Positions 52,417 through 62,589 are shown, numbered from the stretch's first letter. The stretch: 64,000 nucleotides of DNA from Roseateles sp. YR242 (GCF_900109745.1 NZ_FOAV01000018.1:34365-98364), one strand, 5' to 3'. Notes: generated from the sequence alone by a model not told the origin. Program-made: numbers and translations.

Positions 52417-54354
52417 TCAGATCGGGGTAGCTAGGCCTTCACGGAACAGGCGCAACAGCGCCCGCCGTGTCAGTTGATGGGTGCCGCCGCCGTCGGTCTC
52501 GCCCTCGAAGAGGAAGATCTGTCCGTCTTCCGCCAGCTCGATGAGGCGCACCTCCACCCAGGTGCCGGCCAGGAAAAGCTCGATGAGATCGTCTTCCTGC
52601 AAGGTGTTCACGCAGTGCTCGGCATCCGAGGTCGGCATCGCGGTGGTGAAGCCGACGGTGGTGGAGACCGTGTTGGACCACTGCGTGCCGGCTGCCTGGC
52701 CGCCCCAGAAGTCCTTGCGGTGCCGGGCGGGTGCGGGCGGTGGCGGGGGCAGGGCACTGTCCAGGCCGCCCACGTCGCTGTCCGACCACTCCTCGCCCTC
52801 GCGCGAGATCATGCCGGTGCGGTCCAGAATCTCGGTGAGTTCGTATTTCTCGACGCTGGGCACGGCCACGCAGCCGATGCCCCGCTCCAGGATCTTGAGC
52901 AACTCCACCTTCTCCTGAAGGCTGGCCGGATCGGCGGTGAGGGTGTCCTTCTGGACGGCCTTCACCATGCGGTCCACTGCGCCCCAGAGTTCCGCGTACG
53001 CGGGCGACTTCGCACCTTCGGCGGCTTCGGTATGGGTGAGGGCTTCCGACCAGTCCACCAGCAGGAACTGACGCAGGCGGAACGGGATCTCCATCGGCGC
53101 AATGGCGGCATTGATGCGCTCGCGGTGCCGGTTGATGGAGACGCTGCGGATCTTGTGGCGGCGCTCTTCCAGCCGTGCGAACTGCAGCGAGGCATGGCGG
53201 CGGCTTTCCACCAGCTCGGCCGGCCGTTCCTTCAGGTAGCGCTGGATACGGGTGAGCTTCTTCTCCAACTCATGCAGCCGGCCCACCTCCATCTGGAGCA
53301 GGCCCTGGATGGTGTGATCGGCGAACAGCACGAAGTCGTCATGCGCCACACGATCCTTGATGCAGTGGTTGAGGGCATATTGCACCAGCGCGCCGCTGAT
53401 GTCCCACATGCCGTGCTGCGCCGAATACAGCGCCGACGGTGTGCCAAAGGCAAATCGCAGCACCCCCATGTGCAGGCCGCTCAGGACGCGCCGCAGCTCA
53501 TGGGTCAACCGCACATCCGCCAGGATGTCCTCGATGCTGCGGATCAGGCGGGAGAACACCACCTCCCCGTCGGCCTTGGGCGAGCCAGCGCGTGGGGCAC
53601 CGCCGGCCTCGAACGGGCGGCCGTGCATGGGTTCGAGCTCCAGCGCGAGCGGCTCGTCCCCTTGCCCGGCCAGCACGTCCACCGGAATGGCGTTGTAGAC
53701 GGCCGAGGCCTGGCGCTTGATGGACAGCGGCTCCGCCGCCGTCTGGGTATGCAGCCAGGCGGAGAGATTGGCGTAGGCCGTCTTGGCAAAGGCGGTGGTG
53801 GCCTCCAGCGAGACGCGCAGGCAGGCGGCGCGCTCTTCACGCTGCAGGCCCAGGTCCTCGGCCAGCTTCCACACCGTCCGGGCAATCGCTTCGGGGTGGA
53901 ACGGGTTGGAGCGCACGGAAAAGTCGCCCGCGCTGCCGGAGAGCGCACGCTCCACCGTGCGGATCTCCCATTCGGCCTCGGCAAAGATGCCGGTCACCAG
54001 GCGGGAGATGCCGATGCTCTCGCTCACCACGTCGTCATCCACGAGTTCCATCTCGCTGGGCAGCAGGGGCGGCTGGCTGGCGGCGTAGCGCGGTTCGGTA
54101 CAGCGTTCGTCCATGCTGGACAGCAGCAGACCGACGATGCGGTCGGGTGCACTGTGCTGCCAGCGGTCCAGGGCGCGCTGCACATGAAAGAGGCGGTTGG
54201 CTTCGCCGACGCTGTCGGCGCGGTTCTGCGCGCGGTCCAGTGCGGCACCGGTCGCGCTCACCCATTCAGCAGCCGCCACCACGAGATCGGGGCGGCAGGC
54301 TTCAATCCAGTCGCTGGGAAGGGGGACGGCATCCATCTTTGCGGTCAGGCTCAC
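52417..54354 (-). CDS. DUF1631 protein
   Basis: The 645-aa cytoplasmic protein is of the DUF1631 type known from Betaproteobacteria and Pseudomonas. Phrases supporting this are FAFGTPSALYSAQHGMWDISGALVQYALNHC, the long helical middle (HTIQGLLQMEVGRLHELEKKLTRIQRYLKERPAEL) and a C-terminal beta patch with DDLIELFLAGTWVEVRLIELAEDGQIFLFEGETDGGGTHQLTRRAL. The patch looks like a PilZ-like binding fold; that part is a guess. The biochemical role is unknown. It precedes and probably drives expression of the SARP-like gene. Confidence 0.8.
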   Translation of the reverse strand: MSLTAKMDAVPLPSDWIEACRPDLVVAAAEWVSATGAALDRAQNRADSVGEANRLFHVQRALDRWQHSAPDRIVGLLLSSMDERCTEPRYAASQPPLLPSEMELVDDDVVSESIGISRLVTGIFAEAEWEIRTVERALSGSAGDFSVRSNPFHPEAIARTVWKLAEDLGLQREERAACLRVSLEATTAFAKTAYANLSAWLHTQTAAEPLSIKRQASAVYNAIPVDVLAGQGDEPLALELEPMHGRPFEAGGAPRAGSPKADGEVVFSRLIRSIEDILADVRLTHELRRVLSGLHMGVLRFAFGTPSALYSAQHGMWDISGALVQYALNHCIKDRVAHDDFVLFADHTIQGLLQMEVGRLHELEKKLTRIQRYLKERPAELVESRRHASLQFARLEERRHKIRSVSINRHRERINAAIAPMEIPFRLRQFLLVDWSEALTHTEAAEGAKSPAYAELWGAVDRMVKAVQKDTLTADPASLQEKVELLKILERGIGCVAVPSVEKYELTEILDRTGMISREGEEWSDSDVGGLDSALPPPPPAPARHRKDFWGGQAAGTQWSNTVSTTVGFTTAMPTSDAEHCVNTLQEDDLIELFLAGTWVEVRLIELAEDGQIFLFEGETDGGGTHQLTRRALLRLFREGLATPI

Positions 54355-54959
54355 AGGGGCGCTATCGAAAACCCCGAAGCTTGGTCACTCGGACAACACG
54401 CAGCGCGGATCGGAGGCGGGGAGGCTTGAAAAGGGCGGAGTATCAAGTCGCGCGGTCGCGAATTGTCTGTATCCGCTTGCCCGCGCTTGTTTCGGAGCGG
54501 ACCATTTTTGAAACAAGCTGTTTGGCCCATCCGACAACTTCCTTCAGGTTCAGCCCGCCATTGTCGACCACTCAAACGAGGGGGGAGCAAGTCGGTCGGA
54601 CGGGGGCGAGAACGACGGCACGCTTCAACTCATTTTCTTGACCGAACCCTCCTGAAACTGAGCGGTGCTCGCCCCGCAGCGGCCTGCCGCTGGTTCGGCG
54701 CCTCGATCGCCCGGGCTTACACCCCGTTACCCCCTCAGTCGGGGGGGCAGCGAGGGGCGAGCCACGACTCCATCACGGACCACGAGCGCCGGGCGGTTGG
54801 TAATTTTTTCAATCAAAACTAGCATCTCTATCAGATTGCAACTGCTTTTCCCCCGATCACTTCCTACCCGGATGTGCTTCGGTGAGACCCCTGGCAGGCA
54901 TTCCGCCCCGCGCTCGCGCCGGGCTTCCTCCCTTCTCCTTCGTCTTACCGAGTACGACC
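54355..54959. other. 605-bp intergenic region with a structured segment
   Basis: This holds divergent promoters for the DUF1631 and chemotaxis genes; no protein gene is supported. From 54667 to 54762 it has a 9-bp closing stem (GCTCGCCCC with GGGGCGAGC). Inside are three possible hairpins: AGCGG-CCTG-CCGCT, GGCG-N7-CGCC and CCCC-N7-GGGG. Together this could fold as a four-way junction. A T-rich patch TAATTTTTTC is near 54801-54810. GC-rich DNA makes chance pairing likely. Confidence 0.4.
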
Positions 54960-56870
54960 ATGAATGGACTGTCTGTCAGGCAGCAGCTTGCTTTTGCCTT
55001 CTCCGCGCTTGTCGCCACCGTCCTGCTGATCAGCGCCTGGGGCCTCTACGGCATGGGGGCGGTCAACAAGCGTTTCACCGACTACCTCAATGGCGCCTCT
55101 GCCCGTCGCGAGCTGGTGCTGGAAGCCCGCGTGATGACCAACCGCCGCGCCATCGGGGTGCGGGACATGGTGATCGTCAAGACCGATGCCGATATCGCGG
55201 CCTCCAAAAACATGGCGCTGGACGCGCACCGCTCGCTGGGTGAGTTGTTGGCCCAGCTCAAACGCGAGGTCGAGCCCGCGAACGTGTCGGACAAGGAACG
55301 CGAACAAGTGGCGCGCATCCTGGAAGTGGAAGCCAAGTACAGCCCGGTGGCCGCCCGTATCGTGGACCTGGCGTCCATCGGCCATCGCGACGAAGCGATG
55401 GATCTGATGACGCGCGAGTGCCGGCCCCTGCTGGCCTCGCTGCTGAATGTGCTGCAGGACTATTCCAGGAACGTCACCGCCGAGGGCGAGGCCATCGAAG
55501 CCGACTCGGCCGAAGCCTATGTGACGCAGCGCCGCTGGATGCTGCTGTTCTGCGGCCTGGCCGTGGTGGGCGCTTCCGTGCTGGGCTGGGTGATCACCCG
55601 CCGGCTGGTGGCGTCGCTGGGGACCGAGCCTGCCGTGCTGGGCGAGGTGGCCGGCCGTGTGGCCGGTGGCGACCTGCGTCCGGTGGAAGGTGCCGCTCAG
55701 GCCCCGGCCGGCAGCGTTCTGGCCTCCATGGGCCGCATGCAGCAGCAACTGCTGGATCTGATCCTGCAGGTGCGCAGTTCCGCCGCGAACATCGCCTCGG
55801 CCAGTGCCGAGATCGCCCAGGGCAACAACGATCTCTCCAACCGCACCGAGGAACAGGCCTCGACGCTGGAAGAAACCGCAGCGTCGATGGAGCAGCTCAG
55901 CGCCACCGTGCGGCAGAACGCCGACAACGCGCGCCAGGCCAATCAACTGGCCCAGGGCGCCAGCGAGGTGGCCACCAAGGGCGGCGATGTGGTGGCCCGC
56001 GTGGTCGAGACCATGAAGGGCATTAACGACAGCAGCCGCCGCATCGCCGACATCATCGGCGTGATCGACAGCATCGCCTTCCAGACCAACATCCTCGCGC
56101 TGAACGCCGCTGTGGAGGCCGCACGGGCCGGTGAGCAGGGCCGAGGCTTTGCCGTGGTGGCCGCCGAGGTGCGCAATCTCGCCGGGCGCTCGGCCCAGGC
56201 GGCCAAGGAGATCAAGACCCTGATCGGCACGAGCGTGGACCGCGTGGCGGAAGGCTCGTCGCTGGTGGACCATGCCGGCAGCACCATGCAGGACGTGGTG
56301 GCCGCCATCCATCGGGTGACCGACATCATGGGCGAGATCACCGCCGCCAGCGTGGAGCAGAGCACCGGCGTGACGCAGGTGGGTTCTGCCGTGACCAAGA
56401 TGGACCGTGCCACGCAGCAAAACGCCGCGCTGGTGGAAGAAAGCGCCGCCGCTGCCTCCAGCATGCAGCGCCAGGCTGAACAGATGGTCGCGGCGATTGC
56501 GGTGTTCCGTACCGGCAATGAGTCGGTGACGTCACTGCCTGGCCACACACCTGTGGTGGCCCCGGCCGGTCTGGCGGCCACCCCGGCGGCCAAGGCGGTG
56601 ACGGCGGCTGCTGTCTCTTCCGCTTCCGCCGTCTCCTCGATCTCGCCAGTGTCCTCCACATTCACAGCCGGTCGCGGCAACGCGCCGAAGCCGGTCACAC
56701 CGAAATCGGTCACGCCAGCACCGGCCGCAGCGCCCACCGCAGTGCGCTCAGCCAAGCCTCCCAAGCCCAAGGCGGCTTCGCCTGCAGCTGCTCGCGCACC
56801 GGCCCCTGCGCGTGCACCCGCCCCGGTTGCCATGGCTGACATCAACGACGAGGAATGGGCCACGTTCTGA
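54960..56870 (+). CDS. Methyl-accepting chemotaxis protein
   Basis: This 636-aa membrane chemoreceptor has TM1 at about residues 10-30 and a four-helix-bundle-type periplasmic sensor (31-190). TM2 is at about 193-212, followed by a HAMP-like linker and the signalling helices with the conserved hairpin [48 protein letters not shown] (about 365-412). A Pro/Ala/Val-rich tail ends in NDEEWATF; the W-x-x-F end resembles the CheR/CheB docking pentapeptide. ATG 54960 is chosen for TM1. Confidence 0.96.
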   Translation: MNGLSVRQQLAFAFSALVATVLLISAWGLYGMGAVNKRFTDYLNGASARRELVLEARVMTNRRAIGVRDMVIVKTDADIAASKNMALDAHRSLGELLAQLKREVEPANVSDKEREQVARILEVEAKYSPVAARIVDLASIGHRDEAMDLMTRECRPLLASLLNVLQDYSRNVTAEGEAIEADSAEAYVTQRRWMLLFCGLAVVGASVLGWVITRRLVASLGTEPAVLGEVAGRVAGGDLRPVEGAAQAPAGSVLASMGRMQQQLLDLILQVRSSAANIASASAEIAQGNNDLSNRTEEQASTLEETAASMEQLSATVRQNADNARQANQLAQGASEVATKGGDVVARVVETMKGINDSSRRIADIIGVIDSIAFQTNILALNAAVEAARAGEQGRGFAVVAAEVRNLAGRSAQAAKEIKTLIGTSVDRVAEGSSLVDHAGSTMQDVVAAIHRVTDIMGEITAASVEQSTGVTQVGSAVTKMDRATQQNAALVEESAAAASSMQRQAEQMVAAIAVFRTGNESVTSLPGHTPVVAPAGLAATPAAKAVTAAAVSSASAVSSISPVSSTFTAGRGNAPKPVTPKSVTPAPAAAPTAVRSAKPPKPKAASPAAARAPAPARAPAPVAMADINDEEWATF

Positions 56871-57012
56871 TTCATCACCACGTTGTGGCATCTGTCACAC
56901 CTCCTCAACCTGTAGGCAAGGGCCTGACAGCGTTTGACGATCTTCGCGACTAGGGTGGGGGAAGTCGCCCACCTGGCATGACCTTTCAACCTGTGCTCCA
57001 GGCTCCTGTTCC

Positions 57013-58017
57013 ATGCGTCACTTACCGTTACGTCGTCTCCAGGCTCTTCTGCTCGGTGTCCTCCTGGGCGCCGGCTTGTGCTCGCCGACCGTCGGCGCGG
57101 CGGAGGCGGCCAGCCGCACCATCGCCGTGTCCCGCACGCCGATGGCCTTGCCGTTCTATGTCGCCTTGCAGCAGGGCTTCTTCCGTGACGAGGGCCTGGA
57201 CCTGATCGTGGCCGACTGCCTGGGTGGGCAACGTTGCATGCGTCAGGTGCAGGAGGGCCGCGCGGACTTTGCCACCGCCTCCGACATTCTTGTCTCGCTG
57301 GCAGCCTTCCGTGACCGCAACTGGCGTGTGTTGGCGGCCTTTGCCAGCTCGCAGGACGAGTTGCGGCTGATCTTGCGCCGGAGCAGCGAGGTCAACGCAC
57401 CCAAGCAACTGGTGGGCCTGCGGGTGGGTGTCGTGCCCGCCACCGGCAGCCAGTATTTCTTTGACGCGCTGTTGCTGACCCACGATGTGGACCCGCGTGC
57501 CGTGCGCCAGATCCAGATTCAGCCGGAGGACGCCGCGCGCATGCTGGCCGCTGGCCAACTGGACGCCGCAGCCGTGTGGGAGCCCTATGCCAGCCAGGCC
57601 CTGGCGGCCGCGGGCCCCGGTGCCGGGGTGGTCCCCAACCAGTCCGGCTACAGGGCGACGTTCACCATCGTCGCCACGCGCGGCCAAGGGAAGGGCGCAG
57701 CAGATGATGACGTGCGGCTTTTGCGCGGGCTGGACCGGGCCATCGCCTTTATCCAGCGCGAACCCGCCAAGGCCAGGGAGGTGCTGCAGCAGCGCCTGCA
57801 ACTGGACGCCGCTGCGGCAAGCCGCATCTTTGCCGGGCTGCAGTTCCGTCTCAACCTGGACGCCAGTCTCATCAAGTCGCTGGAGAGTGCGGGCCGTTGG
57901 GCTGTTCGCGAAGGGCATGTGATCTCTGCCAACCAGCCGGACTACCCCTCGCTGGTAGACAGCGAACCGTTGCGCAAGGCCAAGGCGCAGGCCGTGGCGA
58001 TCGGGTTGAAGCCATGA
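57013..58017 (+). CDS. ABC-type solute-binding protein (NMT1/THI5-like)
   Basis: The 334-aa periplasmic protein has a signal peptide (residues about 1-33, ending VGAAEA). The core is SRTPMALPFYVALQQGFFRDEGLDLIVADCLGGQRCMRQVQEGRADFATASD and VGVVPATGSQYFFDALLL, the pattern of SsuA/TauA/nitrate-type binding proteins. No permease is nearby. Its stop overlaps the start of the diguanylate cyclase (ATGA), so it is likely a ligand sensor for that enzyme and not part of a transporter. Confidence 0.9.
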   Translation: MRHLPLRRLQALLLGVLLGAGLCSPTVGAAEAASRTIAVSRTPMALPFYVALQQGFFRDEGLDLIVADCLGGQRCMRQVQEGRADFATASDILVSLAAFRDRNWRVLAAFASSQDELRLILRRSSEVNAPKQLVGLRVGVVPATGSQYFFDALLLTHDVDPRAVRQIQIQPEDAARMLAAGQLDAAAVWEPYASQALAAAGPGAGVVPNQSGYRATFTIVATRGQGKGAADDDVRLLRGLDRAIAFIQREPAKAREVLQQRLQLDAAAASRIFAGLQFRLNLDASLIKSLESAGRWAVREGHVISANQPDYPSLVDSEPLRKAKAQAVAIGLKP

Positions 58018-60365
58018 AGATCCGTCACCTGCTAAGAATCACCGCCGTGCTGGTCGTGGTGCTGACGGCGGGCGTGGGCCAGGGGGTGTGGACGGCGGCT
58101 CACGGCCGAGAGATCGCGGCGCGTGAACAGGAACGGGCGCGTACCGCGGCGCGCGAGGTGGGCGCGCTGCTGCCGCTCACGCAGGAATACGCGCGCACCT
58201 GGAGCAGCAGCACGGCGCTGCAGTGGGAACTCAAGCGCCAGACGCTGGAGGCGGTGGTGGCCGAGGACAGCTCGCTCATGCCCAGTTCCGAGATCCAGCT
58301 GGTGCGCCAAGCCATCCAGGAGTTGGGGCAGCGCTTTGAGCGCTTCGTGGCCACGCAGGCCTTGCCGGAGTCCGACCTGACGGAGCGCAAGCAGGCGCTC
58401 ATGGTCGATCAATTGCTGATCAGCGCCCAGACCCTTTCCGACGACATCTTCCGCTGGTCGGTGCAGGCGTCGGAGGCCCAGAACCGGAGCGAGCGCCTGT
58501 TCATGCGGGCGGCGCTGTTCGGGCTGGCGGCCCTGGCGCTGCTGGCCCAATTGCTGGGCGTCCTGGTGGCTGCCAAGGTGCTGCGACCGCTGGCGCGCTT
58601 GGAGGCACTGACCGAGGCGCTGGCCGCGGGCGACTTGACGGCCCGCACCACGCTCTCCGACAACAACGAGCTGGGCGCCCTGGCGCACCGCTTCAACACC
58701 ATGGCCGAGGCCCTGGCACTGCGCGAGCAGGAGTTGCAGGAGCAGGTGGCGCTGCGTCAGGAATCCGAGCACCGCATTGCCAGCAGTGAACAGTTCATCC
58801 GCAGCATCACCGACCATCTGCCGGTGCGGATCGCCTACTTCGACCGGGAGGGGCGCTACCGCTTCGCCAATCGTGGGGCGTGTGAGCGGCTGGGGCTCCC
58901 CAGGGAGCGCATCATCGGCCGGCGCCGCACCGAACTGCTCGACGAAGCCACCCTGGTGGTGACCGCCGCGCCGCTGGCTGCGGCACTGTTGGGCCATGAG
59001 CAGCGCTTTGAGCATGCCGAGACCTATGACGGCCAGACCCGGGTCACCGACTGCCAGCTGATGCCCGACCTCAATAAGCAGGGGTTGGTGGTGGGCGTGT
59101 TCAAGGTCTCCATCGACATTACCGAACGCAAGGCCTCCGAGGATGCGTTGCGGGTGCTGACCGAAATCTTCGAGACCACGCCGGACTATGTGGTCCAGGC
59201 GGACCGCCAGGGCCGGATCACCTACATGAACCCGGCCGTGCGCCGAGCCGTGGGGGTGGGGATGGATGAGGACGTCTCCCGCCGCACCTTCCTGGAGTTC
59301 AACACGCCGGAGACGGTGGCGCGTTACCAGCAGGAGATCGTGCCGCAGGTCGCGGCAGGCAAGGCCTGGTTGGGCGAGAGCACGGTGGTGGTGGCCTCGG
59401 GCGTCACGCCGGTCAGCCACATGGTGCTGGCGCACCGGGATACCCAGGGCCGGATTGCGCGTTATTCATCGTTGATGCGGGACATCTCCAGCGAAGTCGC
59501 CGCGCGGGTGGAACTGCACCGCCAGCAGCAGACGCTGAGTTCGGTGGCAGAGGCGCTGCCGGACTTCATCGCCGTGATCGATGCCCAAGGGCGCCACCGA
59601 TTTGTGAACACCGCGTTTGAGCGCTGGATTGGCCGCCCGCGGGAGGCCTTGCTCGGGCAGCGCCTGGAAGACCAGTTGCCGCCGCAGGAGCAGGAGACCG
59701 CACGGCCGTGGATGGAAAAAGCCATGGCGGGCGAGGCGGTCAGCTACGAAGCCGAATCCAGCCTGAACGATGTACTGCGACACGTCCAGGTCAACTTCAT
59801 TCCGTTGCGTGAAGCCGGTGGGGCGCAGGACGGCCTGGTCACCGTGGTCCGCGACATCAGCGTGCACAAGCAGCGCGAGAGCAACCTGATTCGTATCAGC
59901 GAGCGCGATGCGCTGACCGGCCTCGCCAACCGTCAGGGTTTTGAGTCTTTCGTGGCGAAGCAGGAAGTCAACGACACCGACGGCGTGGCGCTGCTCTACA
60001 TCGACCTGGATCGGTTCAAGCCGGTCAATGACACCTATGGTCATCCGGTGGGCGACGCGCTGCTCAAGGCGTTTGCCGAACGGATTCGCAGCCAGGTGCG
60101 CCCCTCTGATCTGGTGGCCCGCATCGGTGGCGACGAGTTTGTCATCGTGCTGACAGGGGTTCGTTCCCGCGAAAGCGCTGATCTGGTGGCCGACAAGGTC
60201 CTGGCGGCGGCGCACCAACCGTTTGAGGTGGGGTCGCACCGGCTCGCCGTCGGTGCCAGTGTGGGTATCGCCCTGGGGGCCCGGGACGGATGGGCGGGCC
60301 TCATCCACCGTGCGGACGCGGCGGTCTATGCCGCCAAAGCGGCCGGACGAGGCCGGCGCGCTTAG
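58014..60365 (+). CDS. HAMP-PAS-GGDEF diguanylate cyclase
   Basis: The 783-aa membrane enzyme makes c-di-GMP. It has TM1 at about 8-28, a periplasmic four-helix-like domain, TM2 at about 163-190 and HAMP (about 190-245). Three PAS domains follow (about 265-385, 390-510 and 515-635), then GGDEF. The active loop GGDEF is at residues 705-709. R696-x-x-D699 is the product-inhibition I-site, so feedback is expected. The start ATG 58014 overlaps the binding-protein stop by four bases. There is no EAL domain. Confidence 0.95.
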   Translation: MKIRHLLRITAVLVVVLTAGVGQGVWTAAHGREIAAREQERARTAAREVGALLPLTQEYARTWSSSTALQWELKRQTLEAVVAEDSSLMPSSEIQLVRQAIQELGQRFERFVATQALPESDLTERKQALMVDQLLISAQTLSDDIFRWSVQASEAQNRSERLFMRAALFGLAALALLAQLLGVLVAAKVLRPLARLEALTEALAAGDLTARTTLSDNNELGALAHRFNTMAEALALREQELQEQVALRQESEHRIASSEQFIRSITDHLPVRIAYFDREGRYRFANRGACERLGLPRERIIGRRRTELLDEATLVVTAAPLAAALLGHEQRFEHAETYDGQTRVTDCQLMPDLNKQGLVVGVFKVSIDITERKASEDALRVLTEIFETTPDYVVQADRQGRITYMNPAVRRAVGVGMDEDVSRRTFLEFNTPETVARYQQEIVPQVAAGKAWLGESTVVVASGVTPVSHMVLAHRDTQGRIARYSSLMRDISSEVAARVELHRQQQTLSSVAEALPDFIAVIDAQGRHRFVNTAFERWIGRPREALLGQRLEDQLPPQEQETARPWMEKAMAGEAVSYEAESSLNDVLRHVQVNFIPLREAGGAQDGLVTVVRDISVHKQRESNLIRISERDALTGLANRQGFESFVAKQEVNDTDGVALLYIDLDRFKPVNDTYGHPVGDALLKAFAERIRSQVRPSDLVARIGGDEFVIVLTGVRSRESADLVADKVLAAAHQPFEVGSHRLAVGASVGIALGARDGWAGLIHRADAAVYAAKAAGRGRRA

Positions 60366-60404
60366 GGAACCTCTGCATCACTCCTCGCGGCCGAGGTGAC
60401 CCCG
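60363..60404 (+). repeat. Copy 2 of the 42-bp dispersed repeat
   Basis: This begins TAGGGAACCTCTGCATCACT and includes the TAG stop of the diguanylate cyclase. It is similar to the sequence at 8931-8972 on the other strand. ACCTC at its start can pair with GAGGT at its end. It follows a signalling gene, as copy 1 does, which may be chance. Confidence 0.6.
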
Positions 60405-60546
60405 CGCCCTCGGCCAGCGTGCGCTTGCATCTGGTTCGCAAACAGATGCAATTTGATTTGGCATTAATCAAATTCCGCGCATCTCGCCCGCTGCGATCAG
60501 TTGTCACGCGATCTAAGGTGTCGAGACTGAATCCTGCGGAGCCCCC

Positions 60547-61302
60547 TTGGCCATTGAACTCTTCAACAACGGTCATCACCGTTGCCTCATGTTTTCTGAC
60601 TTCGGTCATGACGACGGCGTACAAGCCAACCAATTCCTGATCGTCGATCACGAGACCGGCGCCCTCATTGATCCGGGCGGCAATCTCGCCTACAGCGAGC
60701 TGTATCTGGGCGTCACCGCCTGTTTTCCCCCGCACAAGCTGTCCGCCATCCTGGCTTCGCATGCAGACCCTGACATCATTGCGTCGCTGGACCGGTGGAT
60801 GACGGCCACCACAGCGCCGGTCTACATCTCGCGCATCTGGGAGCGCTTCATTCCCCACTTCTGCAAGCCAGGCAAGACCACCGGGCGCGTCATCGGAGTG
60901 CCAGACCGCGGCATGCGCATCAAGGTGGGCCAGTGCGAGCTGGTGGCCCTGCCGGCGCACTTCATGCATTCAGAGGGCAATTTCCAGTTCTGGGACCCCA
61001 CCAGCCGCATCCTGTTCTCCGGCGACCTGGGGGTCTCCATCGGTGTGGACCCGGGGACCACGATCACCGATCTGGCGCCGCACATTCCCTCGATGCAGGC
61101 CTTCCACAAGCGCTACATGGTGAGCGCGAAGGTGCTACGGCTGTGGGCGGAAATGGTCCGTACGCTGCCGATCAGGATGATCGTCCCGCAGCACGGCGCG
61201 CCGATGCAGGGGCCGGCCGTGCAGCAGTTCATCGACTGGGTCCAGACGCTGGCCTGCGGCATCGACCTGGTGACGCAGAACGATTACACGGTGCCGGCGT
61301 GA
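60547..61302 (+). CDS. ODP-type diiron MBL-fold protein
   Basis: The 251-aa metallo-beta-lactamase-fold protein is of the oxygen-binding diiron (ODP, flavodiiron-like) group. Ligand positions are present: H72-x-D74-x-D76 (ASHADPD), H141 (HFMHSEGNF), D160 (FSGDLG) and H216 (VPQHG). The usual glutamate of H-x-E-x-D is aspartate. There is no flavodoxin domain, so it is a sensor or small oxidase and not a complete flavodiiron protein. The start is TTG at 60547, judged from the conserved opening MAIELFNNGHHRCLMFSD. It lies 181 bp after the cyclase. Confidence 0.85.
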   Translation: MAIELFNNGHHRCLMFSDFGHDDGVQANQFLIVDHETGALIDPGGNLAYSELYLGVTACFPPHKLSAILASHADPDIIASLDRWMTATTAPVYISRIWERFIPHFCKPGKTTGRVIGVPDRGMRIKVGQCELVALPAHFMHSEGNFQFWDPTSRILFSGDLGVSIGVDPGTTITDLAPHIPSMQAFHKRYMVSAKVLRLWAEMVRTLPIRMIVPQHGAPMQGPAVQQFIDWVQTLACGIDLVTQNDYTVPA

Positions 61303-61371
61303 GCACTGCGTGGCAGTACCACGTGCCGGTACCGCCGCTGCAAACGGTCAGGCGATCAGGCGGTCAGACCG

Positions 61372-62589
61372 TCATGGGGTCACGCCATCCGCCTTGAACA
61401 TTGCCTTGATGCCGCGCACGGCCTGGCGGATGCGTGATTCGTTTTCGATCAGCGCAAAGCGAACATGGCCGTCGCCCTGGTCGCCGAAGCCGATGCCGGG
61501 GGAGACGCACACCTTGGCCTTTTCCAGCAGCAGGCGAGCGAACTCGAGTGAGCCCAGGGCCCGGTAGTGTTCCGGGATGGGCGCCCAGATGTACATGCTG
61601 GCCTTGGGTTTTTCCACCGGCCAGCCGGCTTCGATGAGGCCTTTGTGAAGGACGTCCCGACGGCGCTGGTAGCTCGCGGCGATGTCCTTCACGCATTGCT
61701 GGTCGCCTTCCAGTGCGGCGATGGCGGCCACCTGCAGCGGGGTGAAGGTGCCGTAGTCGTGATAGCTCTTGATGCGGGCCAGCGCTGCCACCAGGTCCGC
61801 ATTGCCCACCATGAAGCCCATGCGCCAGCCGGCCATGTTGTAGCTCTTGCTGAGGGTGAAGAACTCCACTGCCACGTCCTTGGCGCCGGGCACCTGCATG
61901 ATGGAGGGGGCCACGTAGCCGTCGTAGACGATGTCGGCATAGGCCAGGTCGTGCACCACCAGGATGTCGTGCTTGCGGGCCAGGGCCACCACGCGTTCAA
62001 AGAAGCCCAGATCCACGCACTGCGCGGTGGGGTTGGACGGAAAGCCGAACACCATCATCTTGGGCTTGGGATAGCTGCCGCGGATGGTCTTCTCCAGCTC
62101 AGCGAAGAAGTCGACCTCGCTGGAGACGGGAATGGCCCGGATATCGGCGCCGGCGATGACGGCGCCGTAGATGTGGATGGGGTAGCTGGGGTCCGGCACC
62201 AGGACGGTGTCGCCACGGTCGAGCGTGGCGAGCATCAGGTGCGAGAGACCCTCCTTGGAGCCGATGGTGACGATGGCCTCGGTGTCCGGGTTGATGTCCA
62301 CGCCATAACGCTTGCCGTACCAGTGGGCAATGGCGCGGCGCAGGCGGGGGATGCCCTTGGAGGCCGAGTAGCCGTGGGTGTCGGGGCGCTGGGACACCTC
62401 ATTGAGCTTGGCGACGATGTGCGGTGGCGTGGGGCCATCCGGGTTGCCCATGCTCATGTCGATGATGTCTTCCCCACGCCGGCGGGCGGCGAGCTTGAGC
62501 TCGGCCGTGATGTTGAAGACGTAGGGAGGAAGGCGATCGATGCGCGCGAAGCGCCGCTTGCTGCCGGTGGCAGAAGAGGATGTGGTCAT
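61372..62589 (-). CDS. alaC: Alanine-synthesising aminotransferase AlaC-like
   Basis: The 405-aa PLP-dependent class-I aminotransferase shows [40 protein letters not shown] at the start, typical of AlaC/Yfd[17 protein letters not shown], here [19 protein letters not shown], holds the PLP lysine (LSKSYNMAG), and NPTAQC is the conserved N-P-T. It converts glutamate and pyruvate to 2-oxoglutarate and alanine. In this group it often precedes homoserine dehydrogenase and threonine synthase; those genes are not in view downstream, where the convergent ODP gene lies. Confidence 0.95.
   Translation of the reverse strand: MTTSSSATGSKRRFARIDRLPPYVFNITAELKLAARRRGEDIIDMSMGNPDGPTPPHIVAKLNEVSQRPDTHGYSASKGIPRLRRAIAHWYGKRYGVDINPDTEAIVTIGSKEGLSHLMLATLDRGDTVLVPDPSYPIHIYGAVIAGADIRAIPVSSEVDFFAELEKTIRGSYPKPKMMVFGFPSNPTAQCVDLGFFERVVALARKHDILVVHDLAYADIVYDGYVAPSIMQVPGAKDVAVEFFTLSKSYNMAGWRMGFMVGNADLVAALARIKSYHDYGTFTPLQVAAIAALEGDQQCVKDIAASYQRRRDVLHKGLIEAGWPVEKPKASMYIWAPIPEHYRALGSLEFARLLLEKAKVCVSPGIGFGDQGDGHVRFALIENESRIRQAVRGIKAMFKADGVTP

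Noticed and set aside
50495..52477. 660-codon frame antisense to the SARP-like gene (and a similar one at 52474-54429)
   Set aside because: Both are GC-driven shadows rich in Gln/His/Gly/Ala, opposite proteins with real domains.
54806..54840. Possible sigma-28 (flagellar) promoter before the chemoreceptor
   Set aside because: TCAAA with a downstream CAGAT is only a weak match to TAAA-N15-GCCGATAA; not enough to report as a feature.
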